Assembly (NCBI GenBank): GCA_037833965.1
Contig: AP031355.1
Coordinates: forward strand, 12,487,501-12,551,500
Direction of reading: 5' to 3'
From: Marchantia polymorpha subsp. ruderalis
Taxonomy: Eukaryota > Streptophyta > Marchantiopsida > Marchantiales > Marchantiaceae
Length of the DNA: 64,000 nucleotides
The notes beneath the pieces are model-generated. The model saw nothing but the letters and a program-made list of their open reading frames with translations, did not search any database and was not told the origin of the DNA. Made by a program: the position numbers and the translations under genes. The stretch's first letter is position 1, and every line of letters begins with the position of its first letter. Shown here piece after piece: positions 11,508-22,742 of this stretch.

Positions 11508-13200
11508 GATGCTGAAAACGTTTAGATTGTGAATAAATAATTTATTAATTTTAGGTCGGCTAATACAATCTTGCCCTCGAATCAATTGATTTTACACGGT
11601 AAGTAGAATAAAATCGGGGATTGTTAATTTCACCCCCTCGCGGCAGTTTTCAAGGCAATAAGACATGTCAGAATTTATCTATGGGCTCGGCCTCTCTTTC
11701 TCATTTTCTTTCCCCATATGCATATGGAGGATACACCGGAATCTGCTGCAGTTGTGGAGTGTTCACTAGACCGGCTTAACGAAAAGGTCATATTCCAAGC
11801 CTTTCTCTTATTTTGCGAAGGGGGTGTATTTACAATTCCCTGAACCAAATAAAATTCCACCAAAAACAGAAATGGTTCCACGCAGTCTCCCGTGCGAGCC
11901 GCTTGCATGCGTACCAGTCAAAACCAAGAAAGGTTGAACTCAAAAAGGTTCATACAAGCCCCTTTCAAGGAACCTTTGACCTCTTTCCGCTATTTCCCGT
12001 TCTCTTTTGCTGATTTCTGATGTCCATCTCATATGTGCCTTCTCCTCTTATCTCAGTATCTCAACAGGGGTAATGACAGGCGAGATGACAACCAGAGTAA
12101 GCTGTTTTTTTTATGCCAGTCAAATTTAATGAGATGACCGGCTACAGAAGATGTCAGAAGATACACATTTGATGGCATTGCCCTTCGGTGACATCCCGCC
12201 ATGTTAGTTTTTCACTAAATCGGCGCTGCCATTCCTTCTCTCTTCCAATATTATCGTTGACAAGAATTTCTTGGCCTAAAATTCACGGCGGTCTCAAGAT
12301 TAGCAGACATAGTTTGCGAACCCCTCTGAAGAACTGGTATTATAAAGTGGGCAACCCTCCACGGAGCGTATTTCATAATCCTGGAAATACTGTCGCTGAT
12401 GAGGCATAGAACCATAAACCTGTCTGAATTTGTCATCGTTTGGAAGCACAGTTCTGAATGCTACACCGAAAATCTTTAGACGTCTGCCGAATGGGAGATA
12501 CTGATAGACATTTCTGCCCTTCAGATCCTCTGCTCTCCTTGTTGTCCGGATCCAGCAGAGCATTAGTGTCGGAGAGACTGGACGAGAGAGCACCTTATTG
12601 ATTTTAGCACACAGAGAACCGGACAAGCAGTTGGGCCAACTAATCCATGCTTCGATAGAGTCGTTCATGGATTGAAGGCATCCAGTTCCGTGCAGTCTGT
12701 GAGAGGATGATTCACGAGGAGCCTCGATTTGGGAAGAAACATTCAGTTTCTGAGATGTATAGCTCTATACACGGGAAGGAGTCCATCGAAAGCAGAGGAA
12801 ATATATCACCTGAGTTGTTGGCTTCAAGAAATGTGGTCTACCTTCGGAAGGTACAGCTTCACAAGCTCAACTGATTCAGCTCACTCGTGCTTGAGGTAAG
12901 GAGTTGACTCCTACAACGTTGTGGTAACGTGTTTCATTTTTTTTCGAAAAGATAAAGTTTGAAGAGTAGAGGAATAGACATTTACACTTCTAGGATTAGA
13001 ATGCGTAGAAGTAGATTAAATAAAGTATTATGTAACAAATGCCAAGGCATGAATAGTTGGAATCCAAGTTAGATACCCCTTGCTCGAGTAGTGTTTTTGC
13101 TTGTAGTCAATAAAGTTAAATTAGATGTATTATGATATGTTAGAGTAAATACCTCCCAACTTTTTCAGTTAGTGGCAACTTGACTTAGGAAACATCTTGA
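11508..13200. other. Intergenic stretch, no supported gene
   Basis: The longest ORF is a 122-codon minus-strand frame (12668-12300) with no recognisable domain. Nothing else is supported. Confidence 0.45.
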
Positions 13201-13212
13201 TAGATGTAGCTC

Positions 13213-13238
13213 TGCATGCTCGTTCTAACGAGCATGCA
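13213..13238. repeat. Perfect 12-bp palindrome
   Basis: Arms 13213-13224 and 13227-13238 are perfect inverted repeats around a 2-base loop, built on TGCATGCTCGTT. It lies about 0.6 kb before the recognisable part of coiled-coil element copy 1. It could mark that element's 5' side, but copy 2 shows no counterpart. Confidence 0.6.
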
Positions 13239-13894
13239 TAGCCCTCAACCCTAAACTCCTGAAACGGATAAGGAGTCATCGAGTTATGAGTGTAAAAAGT
13301 GGCTGACATGGAAAGGATAAGACGAAGAGAGTCCTTTGGCCTTAAGACTTTGGCTTTGACACCTTCGGCTTAGTAAATGTCGGCGCCAACAAGAAGAAAC
13401 TTCGGCCTTCGTACCACCAATTGGCACAAGTTCACGATGCGGTTAGGATGTTGAGAGACAATAGCAAAGACAGGAGTTCCGCGCAGACATTTCGGGAGAG
13501 TTCATTTTTGAATTGAGAGTTCAACGAGTATCACAAGTGAGCAATTGAGAGCGCAACGATGGTGCAAGTTCTGGAATTTCAGTTGAAGGCATTGAGAGTG
13601 CCGGAGTTCGGATTGAGAGCATTTTGCAATGAGCTAGTAGCTGCAAAGCTCGACTTCTTGCTGTGGGATTGAAATTGGGTTTCTGTGGCAATTGTGAAGG
13701 AGTCGTATGACAGTTGCGTATCAGAGGGCAATGAAATTTGTGGTAACTTTGAGAGTTGGACGACTGAGCAATGAGGTCAAGTCTTCAGGCCGTGTGCAAG
13801 TCAGGCAAGCGATTTACTCTATGATCACCAAAGCGTGAAGGTGACAAAGCTAGAAGTGAAGATGTTCGCAGAGTTGTTCAAGTCACCTCGATCA

Positions 13895-14305
13895 ACCAAG
13901 AATGGCCGGCGGGCGACGGTTACCTTAACCCGCTGAGACTCAATGTGGCATTAGCACTGATGCAGATTCTGAAGCATTCGCGGACAACGTACATGGTGTC
14001 TTGGCAACTAGTATTTGTGGAGCGATTCACTACGCTCAAATTTTGTGGAATGTCGACGAAAGTAATGTCAAGAATAGGTTTGGAGGATGGATGATTTATC
14101 TGTCCCCGTTCTTCACAATTTCTACCAAGCTCTGGGATTGTTGACAGAGGAGGAGAATCAGAAATTCCCTCTCGAGAGGGAGATTGTTGGATTAGAGGAC
14201 GAAGGAGCTCTAGGAGCACACGAAGTTGTCAATGACGATGATGAATTTGAACTTGCGCGGTCTTTGGCTGAAGTTGACATGTCTGATGATGAAATTGAGG
14301 AATGA
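13895..14305 (+). pseudogene. N-terminal domain of coiled-coil element copy 1
   Basis: One frame from about 13895 to 14092 reads a compact domain with LNPLRLNVALALMQILKHSR followed by TTYMVSWQLVFVER. The next part, LHNFYQALGLLTEEENQKF, is in another frame starting at ATG 14087 and runs to a TGA at 14303-14305 after the acidic DMSDDEIEE end. So there is at least one frameshift. The HSRTTYM-SWQ and FYQALG-LTEEE pattern reminds me of plant transposon-type proteins, from memory only. Copy 2 matches from the REIVGLEDEGALG part onward. Confidence 0.5.
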
Positions 14306-14308
14306 CCA

Positions 14309-14491
14309 GTGAAGAGGCGAAGTAAATTGCAGACGACTTTGGCTTCGGAAGTTGTGGGTCAGCGTAGCGGATTGCAGACAAGAAGACCACCACCTGCGCA
14401 GATGAGTATGGCGAGTATGCATGCTCGCAATAAGATGAAGGCACGACGCAAAGTAGAGACCGGAAGTAGTGGACACTATAGAATGCAATGA
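14309..14491 (+). pseudogene. Basic segment of coiled-coil element copy 1
   Basis: The frame begins after a TGA and encodes a Lys/Arg-rich stretch with LASEVVGQRSGLQTRRP and QMSMASMHAR, ending in TGA at 14489-14491. The minus-strand copy at 48.3-48.45 kb has LASEVMGRRAGLRAKRP and QMSTASVHS at the same place. This makes common descent certain at DNA level. Confidence 0.6.
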
Positions 14492-14567
14492 GGCAACGTC
14501 GCAACTTTAGCTGTTTTCGGATGATTGGACTGCACTGGGAGTGCATTAAACAGTAACAGAAGACAAA

Positions 14568-14627
14568 TGACTTTCGACAGAAGAACTTCAGCCACTCCGA
14601 AGGCTGAAGTTCTTCTGTCGAAAGTCA
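14568..14627. repeat. Perfect 26-bp inverted repeat
   Basis: Arms 14568-14593 and 14602-14627 are perfect inverted repeats around the 8-base loop ACTCCGAA. It lies inside coiled-coil element copy 1 between the basic segment and the LINE insertion. Perfect arms in otherwise decayed sequence suggest recent formation or maintenance. It is not a bacterial terminator. Confidence 0.9.
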
Positions 14628-14691
14628 CCCTTTGGATGTGCCTATAAAAAGGCCATTGGCAGAAGTCGAAGAAGAAGAAGATGAATGGTAT

Positions 14692-14840
14692 ATGGTAAAT
14701 AGATCAAGCCCGTGAGACCCAAAGGATCAAAAGGCTAAATAATACAATACAAACAATACAACTCCAACCTAGGAGAGAACCAAAAGAACCTCTTAGCTAG
14801 TGCCAAGAGCACTAGAACAGTGACTAATAACATTCTGATG
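14692..14840 (-). mobile_element. 5'-truncated LINE copy (b) inside coiled-coil element copy 1
   Basis: The reverse complement matches the last part of the LINE at 36.84 kb and runs past the LINE stop codon into the end of its ORF (the TSSALDTS region), with substitutions. It is inserted antisense to the coiled-coil gene. Length is about 150 bp. The GGTAAATAGATCAAG end carries the tail side. Confidence 0.85.
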
Positions 14841-14878
14841 AGATCGAGACAAAGACTTCGGATCAAAGCCTTCGGCCT

Positions 14879-15160
14879 TTGGATCAACTAGCAGCGATTT
14901 GGGGCAAAGATCTTCAACCTTCGGGCGAAACATCTTCGGACGTGCGCAAAGAGTTTGCAAAGTTGGCAGAGTTTACTCCTTCGGGCGTAGGACCTTCGGA
15001 GCCGTTTGCGGCAGAAGTTGGGAAGACAGTTATGAAGCAACCGACGTTGCTTTCGTGTGAGGTCTCTTCGGGTACAGTTGAGTTCGACTGTGGTGATTGG
15101 CCTTCGGCCAGCGAACCGAAGTTGGCAGAGTTTAGTTTGTCAGATCTTCTGAGTGATTGA
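14879..15160 (+). pseudogene. Acidic linker of coiled-coil element copy 1
   Basis: A 93-codon frame contains DLQPSGETSSDV, SGTVEFDCGDWPS and FSLSDLLSD. Copy 2 has DLQPTGKETLDV, SGTIDFDYGKGPS and HNVDDVLSD in the same order. The CTTCGG word recurs in this part of the element, which gives it a distinctive base pattern. The frame stops at 15158-15160; the next homologous stretch (AGSYVELVR) lies downstream with further stops. Confidence 0.6.
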
Positions 15161-15234
15161 ATAGTTTAGTTAGTGAAGTACTTAAATAGAAAGATGATGA
15201 AGTACTAGGTGTCGGCGTCTTCAGCGGGATCCTA

Positions 15235-15836
15235 TGTGGAGTTAGTGCGAAGACAAACAAAGGCGAAGGTGACAACAACTCTTGAGGTGACAGAATGAGT
15301 TGCAAGCTTGACTACTGAGTGTGCGACCATGACACTTACCTTGCAGGAGCGGGAAGAGCAACTTCGTGCAAAGTAGTTGGAGTGCGAAGACCTTCGGTGA
15401 GAGTTAGTCTTTGAGAGGAGCCTTCGTACGTAGAAGGAACTAAAGTGCAAGAGCCTTCGACTTGACATTTGCACAGTGCACAAGGTGACAGTAGAACTTC
15501 GGGTGAATTGGAGGAATCTCAAACACCATTTCAGAGAGAATTTCAACGCGCGGAGGAGCTGACAGTGCATTTGGGGGCACGAGAGCGGTTTGTGGTTGCC
15601 AAATTAGCTCGTTGGGAGAGTCGATTAGCTAATTGCAAGGCTGTCAGATCTTTAGAGATGGAGCGGGGAAGAGAGTTGGATACAGATTGCAGCAGATTGC
15701 AATCTCAATTGTCAGCAGTTGAGTAGCAATTGGTCGCGGCTCAGGCGAAATAGGTGGAGATAGAGGTGATCGTGAGGCAACTTGAACAACAGACAGATGT
15801 CAGTTTGCAAGCTAGAGTAAAATGATGTCTTCGCAG
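15235..15836 (+). pseudogene. Coiled-coil region of element copy 1
   Basis: From about 15235 (VELVRRQTKAKV) onward the sequence encodes heptad-like, charged helices broken by several stops. The best open part is 15469-15726, with DCSRLQSQLSAVE near its end. A TAG follows, then the frame resumes as QLVAAQAK and RQLEQQTDVSLQARV. Copy 2 carries the same blocks intact in 46820-47086. The protein would be a long alpha-helical coiled coil. Confidence 0.6.
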
Positions 15837-15840
15837 TTAT

Positions 15841-16134
15841 GTGGATTGGGTAATCCATACCACGAAGTTGAAAAAATTAGATTCGCTAGAGCGTAAATTG
15901 AGAGGAATGAAAGCCAGCGAAGTTGTAGAACATCAACAGTTAGGTAGAGTAGTTAGTTCTTTCATGTTCGGTTTGGAAGAGACTAGGGAGAATTTAGAGT
16001 TAGAGGTCACATCTGTTCTACGTAGGATAGGAGTAAACAAGAGTTCTTCGGGAGTGGCAACTGTCGCGTCCATGAACGTCGCACTTGATGGGGGCTTGCA
16101 GCTTGCGAGTGATGACTCCGAGTGTTCGTTGTGA
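15841..16134 (+). pseudogene. C-terminal block of coiled-coil element copy 1
   Basis: A 97-codon frame carries LEETRENLELEVTSVLRRIG then SSGVATVA and ends LASDDSECSL. The minus-strand frame 46783-46523 has DETKENLELELSAILSRIG, STGVATVA and LASDASGCLL. The shared stop position marks the true protein C-terminus. Downstream, a run of nine or more G residues and about 500 bp of 3' untranslated sequence also match copy 2. Confidence 0.65.
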
Positions 16135-16819
16135 ATAAAGTGATCCAAGGTTCTTCTTGGGGGGGGGCACTTTTTAGTGAGTTAGTTTTTAGTCTTAAGT
16201 CTGCATTCTTCCGCTGTTTCGTGAATTGTGCGTTTTGTCACAATGCGAGAGTTGCTTCGGTTTGTCGAAGATACCGCATCTGAAATAGAGTATACAACTC
16301 GGGTGATCTGAGTGGTGCATAGTGTAGTTCAGGATTTAAGCAAACTTCTAGATTGGTTGTTTGATGCAGCAAGTTGAGCTTGTAACCTTGGAAAGTTTCT
16401 CTTTGAATATCAAGTGTAGATTCGCTTGTGATTTCTTTGGTGTTTATTGGATGTATTTCAAAAATTTGACATGATTACACCTTGGATTTGTATCACCTTC
16501 GGGTTAATATTTGTTAATATTTGTAGATGCTTCTGGAAGTGACATGTGTATGAGAAGTAAAACTCGTAATTAGAATGTTTAACGTGACATTATTTGAATC
16601 TCTGGTATTAATTCTGTCCTCGTGAGATCGGATTTGTACCATTATGCTCCATTATGGTATTTATGTATTATTACAAACGTGAAGTATATTTATATAGGGA
16701 GTAAAACATATTTCATGTTGCATTGTTTAACAAATACTATCGGAAAGCTTAGCTTGTGCCACAATCACTCACCGACAATTTGTGTTAGTTGATGTGTAGT
16801 ATCCAAACATTACCTGAAA

Positions 16820-17560
16820 ACTTTCCGGGCTGCCATGGTGAATTGTAAAATGCCCCGTTTTTTGCAGGCTGTTGTGACCGGGGAGGTTTGGTTGGGCTCT
16901 GCCGCTGAGTAAAGAGCCACGTTTTTTTTTTGGTATATATAAGGATGTGGAGATGTGGTTTCTTCCTTACTCTCATTAACAGCAAGTTGGATTCTGCCAG
17001 GCTCTTGGTGATTGCTACTGCGCATGATCTAGCCATTGCAGCACTGGCATCCGCCACCGGAGGCATTTGTGGAGGCCATATCAACCCTAGGCCACGTTTT
17101 CGGTGATGGTGGTTAGGATTGTTCCCGTCGTGAAAGGTTTAATGTATAACATGCTTAGCTCTAAAGTGCCATCGCTGGTACAGGGCTACTCAGCGGTATC
17201 TCCCAGGCTCGATATAATGGCCTTGTAGCTCACTCTGTAAGCCAGAATATCTCCGAGCTTGAAGCAGTTATGTTCGGGCTTTTCCTGACTTTCGACCTCG
17301 TGTTCGTAATCTTTGGGACGGCCGTGGACTCACGAGGCCCTGAGAATATTGCGCCAATTGCCATCGTTGTTCAGAGTTCTCGTGGATCACTTTATGGAGT
17401 TCCGTTCACCGGTGCTTCCATGAATCCGACTCTGACATTGGGACCTGCAGTCTTGGAGAATGAGTGGGCTGGATTTAGAGCGTATCTGTTTGGTCAGCTG
17501 GTCGGGGCTGCTCGTGCGGAAGTTGCTTACACTCAGTTCTTTCAAGCTGGTAGGATTCAG
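16820..17560 (+). pseudogene. Tonoplast intrinsic protein (aquaporin) pseudogene
   Basis: The middle of a plant MIP channel is recognisable in several frames. At 17002-17088 the frame reads AHDLAIAALASATGG then GGHINP, the first half-helix. The first NPA box is hit by an indel at about 17089-17093, so the frame shifts before TFSVMVV. Another shift precedes the AIAGTGLL helix at 17168. From there an open frame reads through LEAVMFGLFLTFDLVFVIFG, TAVDSRGPENIAPIAI and FTGASMNP; the second NPA is NPT. LEAVM-type and TAVD-type motifs fit the TIP group. The N-terminal part (16.82-16.95 kb) is only weakly visible. The frame runs on to 17686 without aquaporin likeness after about 17560. Three defects make a working channel very unlikely. 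Confidence 0.75.
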
Positions 17561-17689
17561 GACGAAGAGGTAATGTGCACGAAAATCCATTCCATGGAGA
17601 ATCCCATGTTAGAGCACTCCCGCAAGTGCGACAAGTCTGTGTCTGGTATCTCACGTCATGACAGCCTCAACATCTTCATGGTCTAAGGC

Positions 17690-20600
17690 CAATAACTTTG
17701 AAGCCTCAAAGTTCAGGTAATGTTTTGTACCGCTATCGCCTGATGATGATGATATATTACTTGCTTCCTGTTTCGTCACACTCCAAGATCAACTATCTCT
17801 GCATTGCCAACCTGTCTTGAATACAAAACCGGGTTTATCTTGGAGAAATTCAGCTCAGTTACCCGTTTAACCGAAAAAATAATCTGATTGACAGTGTAAA
17901 TACCATTCTAGACAGGGGACTAGGGACCAGGTTAGGATGTAGGACAGGTTCAAATTCACCCCGTATCAATTTCTTCCCACCATATAGCCCTATTTTCGAA
18001 CGTAATCAATCCACAAGTACATATCTGAAATGACGCGAAATTCGAAAAACATCAAGTTTTAGATTAGTATGTGAATCAATTCGTGCTAATAATAGCAAGA
18101 GACGGAACAGTAGTAAAGAAGAAAATCTCTCCTTGTCTTTCTATTCAGAGTTGCTTAGAGCCTTGAGATCAGTGATTTTGTTATTTGTCTCGAAGTGCTT
18201 ATCCAATGTGTGCTGAAAACTTTTAATTCATAACATTTATTCGAATTTAAGCACCCATCGATCTAAGACCTGAAGTAGCGTAGTTTTAGTTGTAGTCGGT
18301 CCACAACCCTCGTTACCATTTTCCGATAGATGCTTGAGAGCAACTGGATTCTCCAATTTGATTTCTAGAAAACAGAAAGCTGAAACTCTAGACTGGAGGA
18401 GAACAGAAGATCTCGAGGTGTGATTGATTTTATCTTCTCATTTGTACGTTCATGTAAATTTGTCAACAATCAAACAGCTGCAATGCTTTCATGTGGAAGT
18501 TGAGCAGAGAAAATACACAAATTATATATTACAATACTATCTTATAACCAAAAGACACTCGCCCAGAAAGAGGCTCTTCATCATCAAATCAGGAATTTCC
18601 AGTTATAAGGAAGACTGATGGTCTCAGATCTCCTGGCGAATCGATAGATACGGACAGAGTAGCCCTTCACATGACTGAAAGCTGAAAGGAACTTGAAAGC
18701 TGGTTCGCACACAGACAAAATAAATTTCCCAGAAATTTTCTCCACTTCATTACTACATTCACACATTGGCTGGAAGACTCGATGCACAAACGGAGGGTCG
18801 ACTGTCTCAAAAAACGTGCCAAGCCATGACCATCATACCTGGAGCTCCGCTGACGACGATGCCATCTTTTGTTACGAGGCCGATACGCTGAAAAGATCAT
18901 AAGCTTACTAGCGGTAGCTGGTAACCATGTTTGACAGACAAATAAACATTGGTTGTTTGTGGGGATAACGATTTGACATAAGGCAGTCATATCGCGATGT
19001 TACCCTGCACGATGCGCATAACCATGGAACCAGCACACCAGCAGAATCCACTCCAAGCGCGAGCGAGGCATTGAGCTTGGAGCAATATGAGCGATAAAGA
19101 GGCACTGCGACAGTCCATGAGACTTTGAGGCACAACAAACGCCCTCGGAGCGGAGGGCACACTTTAGTGGGAAGCGAGAATCATACGCTGTCACCTCTAG
19201 GGAGCAGGGATTAGGACAGCAGTAGCATTCGGAAGAGGTGGATCTGTGTCTGGACATGTGGCTTGACCGACCTGGATTTTGCAGGACCTCGTAGGATCCT
19301 ACCGTTGAAATGCTAAAGTTGGAGGTCTCCAAAAGTACAAGTACACAATGCAGTACAATCAAACAGTTCAAAGATTCGCCTTTCACCTTCGCACCTTTCT
19401 CGTGTTCGCTGTACTTCTCACGCTCCTACGTTAGTTTACACCGCAGCTGCCCTGGATTCAGGCTACTCTTTTCCTCGCCCTTTTTTCCCATACCTTTCTT
19501 CGTCGGGCCACCTGAACATGGTTATTTCGGCGTTGTGCACTAGTTACTTGGCTTCCATTGGATTTCCACGTTTAACATATTGGGTTTATAGTGCGCTGAA
19601 GCTCTTCTCTACGCCGTACTTCGTGAGGCCGCTTCGATCACTGAGCCCCAGCCATAGTTCAACCTATGGCCGCAAATATGCTCTCTGTGAGACTTCAGAA
19701 TGCCGACTCAAACTCAATCCCAATCCGACAACTACATGTTCTACTCGGAGATGAATCGTTTCTGAAGCTTGTCGCTGAACTTGGTTGTCCTTCTCGATCC
19801 CAAATACTTTTAAAAATGTTGAAACCAATCGGTAAGAGATAAAGACTTGTGTCGTTACGTAGCTTTAATAGTTAGCGGTTTACGGGAGTTCTAAGCTTGC
19901 CTTTACAACGAATCAGTTCCCAACCCGCCAATTAATGAATTATCATCTTTCATAGAATTTTCTTGCAAAAATATTGAGTTATTTGGAACGTAAACAAACA
20001 ATGCCAACAATTCGTTCTTACATCTGTTGCCTCTTATTGTAGCAAACATATCAAAACTTCTACCTCTTACATATCATTGCGACGAACTCCGCATACTGCA
20101 AATCCATACCTTGCATTTCCAAAGTGATATGAAAAAATGGTTGCAGCAGAATATTTTCATTATTTGCTCTTAAACTACGAAGAGGACAACGTTAGCTAAG
20201 GATTTGTCATACAGACAAATGTATTTGCCCTCCACTTTTCATTCACAAGGATTGCTACCCAAACTCCATGCTCCACGAGTCAGGTTGTACTAAGAGAAAA
20301 GATGCAACTCACAAGCCAAACTTGCAAATTCGTTCAAGTCTTGGGAACCTAAACCTTTTTCGTTAATATGTGCCTTTCCTTAGTATTAGTTATGTTGTTC
20401 AGTTACCTTTCCACCAAGATTCTCGCTTGCCCATTACATTTCCATGAAACAGTTCCTATAGAAATACTATTGGTTAAAATCAATCACAGCGTGATTTGGT
20501 CCACCACGAAACTGGATCCCTACAGTGATGGAAAGTGCGGGACGCTATTGACATTGTCAGAATTAACTCAATTCATGTCCGCAGCACATCAAACTCCGAA

Positions 20601-21350
20601 ACGGATTATACAGTATCTTATGCTCCAGATCCAGAATCCACTTCGTTACGGCAGAATCGGTCGAGCATTCGTGGCGGACTTGCCCTGTTTCCCTTCTCTA
20701 CCAAAGGGTGCACGATCAGAGTGACCACGGGGAAAGAAAGAGTGCAAAAAGGGAGCAGATGGCCAGAAGGTCCAGCTGAGGCAGGGCAGAGCCTGACAGA
20801 CAAACAGAGAGGAGGATGAGACTTTACGGGCCATGAGCAGCAGCAGCAGCTGCTAAACGTCAGTTCAGATCAGGGAGGGCTGCGTGCGCCGTTGTACTCC
20901 CGTGGCTACTCTCAAGCTGTACTTGTACTTGCACTGACCGAGAGCATAAACTGCAAGATTCCATTCCGGGTAAAGCCTTGACGTCGGGGATTCTTTATGG
21001 CCCCATGGCATGGACCTGCCAGCACGCAGCAGCAGCAGGCAGCAGAGGCAGTACGACACTCCTCTACTGCGGCCGTGTACAGATTCTTGTACTACCATGT
21101 TTACTGAACGTCTACGACCAAAATGTCGACAGATTACTCCCCGAGCGCGATCGAGACCATAGCTTGCTCTATCGGATGGATAGGTGGACGGATGTACTCA
21201 GGGGAAATAAAATGGATAATGCTGCTGCTACTGCTGATGAGAGCAGAGTGGCGAAGAAAGAATCAGAATACAAGCGGAAATCAACGGAAACTTAGATTCG
21301 TTCCAAGCCCGGGTTATGAATGATTGGTTGAATATACAAGGTTCAGAAAG
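17690..21350. other. Stretch without a supported gene
   Basis: Short ORFs occur on both strands. The longer ones (19386-19000 minus with a GTG start, and 20368-20724 plus) show no domain and no supporting splice pattern. A CAG-type triplet run lies at about 20833-20850. I see nothing else. Confidence 0.4.
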
Positions 21351-21638
21351 TTCAGACGTAGTGGCAGGAAAAGATGATGATTCGAGGCTCCGGGAAAGCG
21401 AGCGTCGATTCTGCGCTTCACTTCGTATTTTGTGTAGTACTGTGACAGTACTGCGGATCTGTTCCACGGGGGAAGGTGGAGCTCGGAGGGGATGTATGTT
21501 CTTCTAGGAGACTTGGGTGGTGCAACGGGTGGACTGATTGCATTGAGGCGGTGAAATGTCGTGGGCTGTGTGGTGAGGTGGTGCCTGGCACTCACTGGCG
21601 TTGTGTGATTGCAGTAACGAACCAAAGTGCACTTGACG

Positions 21639-21689
21639 TTGTACAGCGCTATGCACTTTCATTGTGCACTACCATTCTGTGCAGTACAA
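21639..21689. ncRNA. Conserved hairpin, left copy
   Basis: The sequence can fold as TTGTAC/GTACAA, an A-A mismatch, GCGC/GTGC with one G-T pair, an asymmetric bulge, and TGCAC/GTGCA closed by a 7-base loop. The right copy at 25234-25289 folds in the same way although loop and bulge differ. Retained pairing in a diverged duplication suggests selection on structure, but two sequences are weak proof. Transcription is not shown. The stem is shorter than a typical plant microRNA precursor. Confidence 0.35.
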
Positions 21690-22721
21690 GGCGCTTCCCC
21701 TGTCCGATCGGAAAGGGATGCACGCAACAGGATAAGTAAGTATCGCGTCGAACAGTCGAGAGAGTCGCATCTCCGCCTCTTCCAGCCCCTCCCAGCCCAT
21801 CTCGCACCGGCAGACAGGCAGGCAGGAAGACGATGCTCAGCGTTGTCGAAGATGGAAACCGTCTCTTCCATTCCTCTGCACTTCCCATCCTTCCTTTCCA
21901 TTTCAATACTCTCATTTTTATCGTTCGCTCTTCCTCTGCCTTGCTCGTTCTGGCTCGAGTGCCCGAACACTTCAAGCGCACTGCTGCTGTGTTCCTGTTT
22001 TCGAACGATTAGGGAATGCGTTCATCTCGTTCGACCGCCCGAATCTAGAGTCTGTCGCCTGCATGATTTTAAGAACGTGTAGGTGTATGTATCTTGGGTG
22101 CGGTCGACGAGTTCAGGTGAGACGAACCTCCGAAGCATCTCGTAGTTTTTGTGCATCATGGCTCGGATTCTAGCGACGAGGGTGGGCAATTCACTCTTGA
22201 ACCGTGAATAGTCATTTCATCATTATGTGCCTGCCGCTGTCAGGGACATCGATGGGATTGCGCAGCACACTGGCATACTGTAGTATCCAACATTTAGCTA
22301 TTTAGGGAGAGTCATCCACAGTCATTTCGGCCTACGTTCATTGTTTTCGAGGCCAAATTCCTTGTACACCTCCGTGCCCTTGGATTGCTTCGGGTGACGT
22401 TGTAGTTTCGATGGAGACATGGAGTGCTGCGTTGACAGTCGGTACTTCCCAAACTGCAACATCGTTCTCTTTGTTTGGCTTGTTCGTGCGGACGAGAGTT
22501 CCGCCTCGTCCGTTGCAAAATGATCGTGAACGGCTCCGGGCAGGGATTGCCCTGCGCTGTCTTCTCCACGCACCGTCGGACATCAGGCCTCGTCAATTCT
22601 GGTCTAGAGTTCGCACTGTGCACGTTCCAGTAGAGAGAACTCGTTGCTGAATTTCACAATTTCCGAACCGGGCAAACTTCGAACCATGCTTTCAATTTTT
22701 ATTTCCTTCTCTTCTATTTTG

Positions 22722-22742
22722 TTTCTTCTTCTTCTTCTTCTT
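22722..22742. repeat. TTC triplet microsatellite
   Basis: About six consecutive TTC triplets follow a pyrimidine-rich lead-in in non-coding sequence. Confidence 0.8.

Larger units (their letters stand above)
13880..16672 (+). mobile_element. Dispersed coiled-coil element, copy 1 (degenerate)
   Basis: This stretch aligns piece by piece with the reverse complement of about 46.0-48.63 kb. Matches cover the acidic DMSDDEIEE-type region, the LASEVVGQRSGLQTRRP block, the DLQPSGE to DLLSD block, the long coiled coil, the C-terminal LEETRENLELE block and about 500 bp of shared 3' untranslated sequence ending near TATTATTACA. The ordered parts suggest one long gene: an N-terminal domain, an acidic linker, a basic segment and a coiled coil. 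Stops and frameshifts break it in several places. A LINE fragment is inserted at about 14692-14840. Shared 3' UTR shows both copies come from a repeated unit rather than only a shared protein domain. No terminal inverted repeats, LTRs or target-site duplications are clear, so the class is unknown. Confidence 0.75.

Noticed and set aside
12300-12668. 122-codon minus-strand ORF with ATG
   Set aside because: No motif, no splice partners and no recognisable family; length is within chance for this composition.
13504-13620. Four ATTGAGAG words at irregular spacing before element copy 1
   Set aside because: Spacing (32, 47 and 21 bp) is irregular and the words probably reflect coding-like Glu/Ser codons; not a clear binding-site array.
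19000-19386. 128-codon minus-strand frame with a hydrophobic start and many Cys, like a secreted Cys-rich peptide
   Set aside because: It starts with GTG, not ATG, and the Cys spacing matches no family I know. Not supported as a plant gene.
20368-20724. 118-codon plus-strand ORF with a signal-peptide-like start
   Set aside because: Downstream sequence looks like chance coding and there is no promoter or family support.
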